DNA from: Sipunculus nudus
Taxonomy: Eukaryota > Annelida > Sipuncula > Golfingiida > Sipunculidae
Reading direction: 5' to 3'
Assembly: GCA_026874595.1 (NCBI GenBank)
Contig: CM049309.1
Span: 39,323,079 to 39,387,078, forward strand
Length of the DNA: 64,000 bases
Both the position numbers and the translations under genes were made by a program. Shown in pieces: positions 63,302 through 64,000 of the stretch. Under the pieces are notes generated by a model that was not told where the DNA came from, made no database searches, and saw only the letters and a program-made list of their open reading frames with translations. Position 1 is the first letter of the stretch. Every line of letters starts with the position of its first letter.

Positions 63302-63833
63302 TGCGGACCTGAACAAACATTTTGAATACTCTAACTGTCAGTCCAGTGAATACTTCACTGACTGCTGTGTCAGCCGTCCTGATGTCTTGTCAGTTCTCTG
63401 CATTTCAGCATTTCCTCCCAGGAGTGTCACTGTAGTATTCTGTCACTGACAGCTTGCTTTTTTTGTATGTGATAAATAAATGATTTCTGTATTTCCGTAT
63501 TAATTTTGAATAGTGTCGCCGGGTGCCCCCGCATTTAGACAATTGTTTGATTGCCCAAAGAGCCTCATCACAAAAATACACGAAATTAATGCAAACAATA
63601 TAATTACAGTAAGCTTTAACGTGTATAATTAACATAAAAAACATATTAAATGGAAATTATTCCTAAAATGACAGTTTATAATGTTACATAAGAATTAACG
63701 CAAATTTAATTTGTCATCGAATCTGAAAATACTGGAAATACTTGAAACTGATATTAAAATCGTTCACTCTGCAACCATAAACTCCTGGTTGGGTAATTGA
63801 ATAGCCCAGAGGCATGTACCGAATATATTTTAA
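63302..63833. other. non-coding DNA, right edge
   Basis: Nothing recognisable was seen. It is presumably still the intron of the gene starting at 58162. Confidence 0.4.
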
Positions 63834-63852
63834 ACACACACACACACACACA

Positions 63853-63895
<43 letters not shown>
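63834..63895. repeat. (CA)n(TA)n microsatellite
   Basis: A CA run at 63834-63855 passes into a TA run ending near 63894. Confidence 0.95.
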
Positions 63896-63898
<3 letters not shown>

Positions 63899-64000
63899 TA
63901 TGTGTGTGTCTAAAAGTCGTGCAGAATAGGAAGTTCCCCTTGGCATTGGGTATATTGCAAACACAAAATCGACCTTTCTGTCAACATAGTTCATGACATA

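Overview
This is eukaryotic nuclear DNA from an invertebrate animal. The genes are split by long introns with GT-AG boundaries. The DNA is AT-rich, full of (TA)n microsatellites, and carries tRNA-derived SINEs, hAT-type MITEs and the repeat beginning TTTAGCTCAGCTGACTATA, which I recall as common in lophotrochozoan (especially molluscan) genomes. A marine mollusc is the best guess; the species cannot be fixed from the sequence.

All four genes I can support lie on the + strand. (1) 4931-6739: the 3' end (linker, transmembrane and cytoplasmic-tail exons) of a natriuretic-peptide-receptor-like, clearance-type gene whose ligand-binding exons are not seen and probably lie to the left of the window. 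(2) 11775-19096: a nearly complete second gene of the same kind, with signal peptide, ANF-receptor ligand-binding domain, one transmembrane segment and a 38-residue tail with no kinase or cyclase domain. Nine exons follow by consistent splice phase; one exon of about 35-40 residues was not found. The last three exons of both genes have the same phases (0-1, 2-2, 2-stop), so they are a head-to-tail tandem pair with unrelated tails. (3) 24194-44684: a complete nine-exon TUT1 / Star-PAP homologue (C2H2 finger, RRM, nucleotidyltransferase, PAP-associated region, long C-terminal exon), 920 residues by my splice model, with an 8.35-kb first intron. (4) 58162-58765: the first coding exon of a gene I do not recognise, charged at the N-terminus with a coiled coil at the end. 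It continues beyond the window.

Mobile DNA fills the rest. The best-defined elements are a 1.49-kb foldback-type element (61807-63296) whose inverted ends are tandem arrays of a roughly 18-bp unit and which has a 5-bp target duplication; a 507-bp hAT MITE (60646-61152) with perfect 10-bp ends and an 8-bp target duplication; a second copy of that MITE cut by the left window edge (1-330); and a 2.2-kb element with CCGTAAATC ends flanked by TA (34696-36929) inside a TUT1 intron. Large interspersed families occur as pairs, for example 28349-31010 with 52194-55300. SINEs lie at 5490-5757, 50160-50476 and 50535-50705. No CRISPR, rRNA or genuine tRNA gene was seen.

The genes have no evident shared pathway apart from the two receptors. 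Exon calls rest on reading frame, splice consensus, phase continuity and remembered family motifs; no database search was possible.
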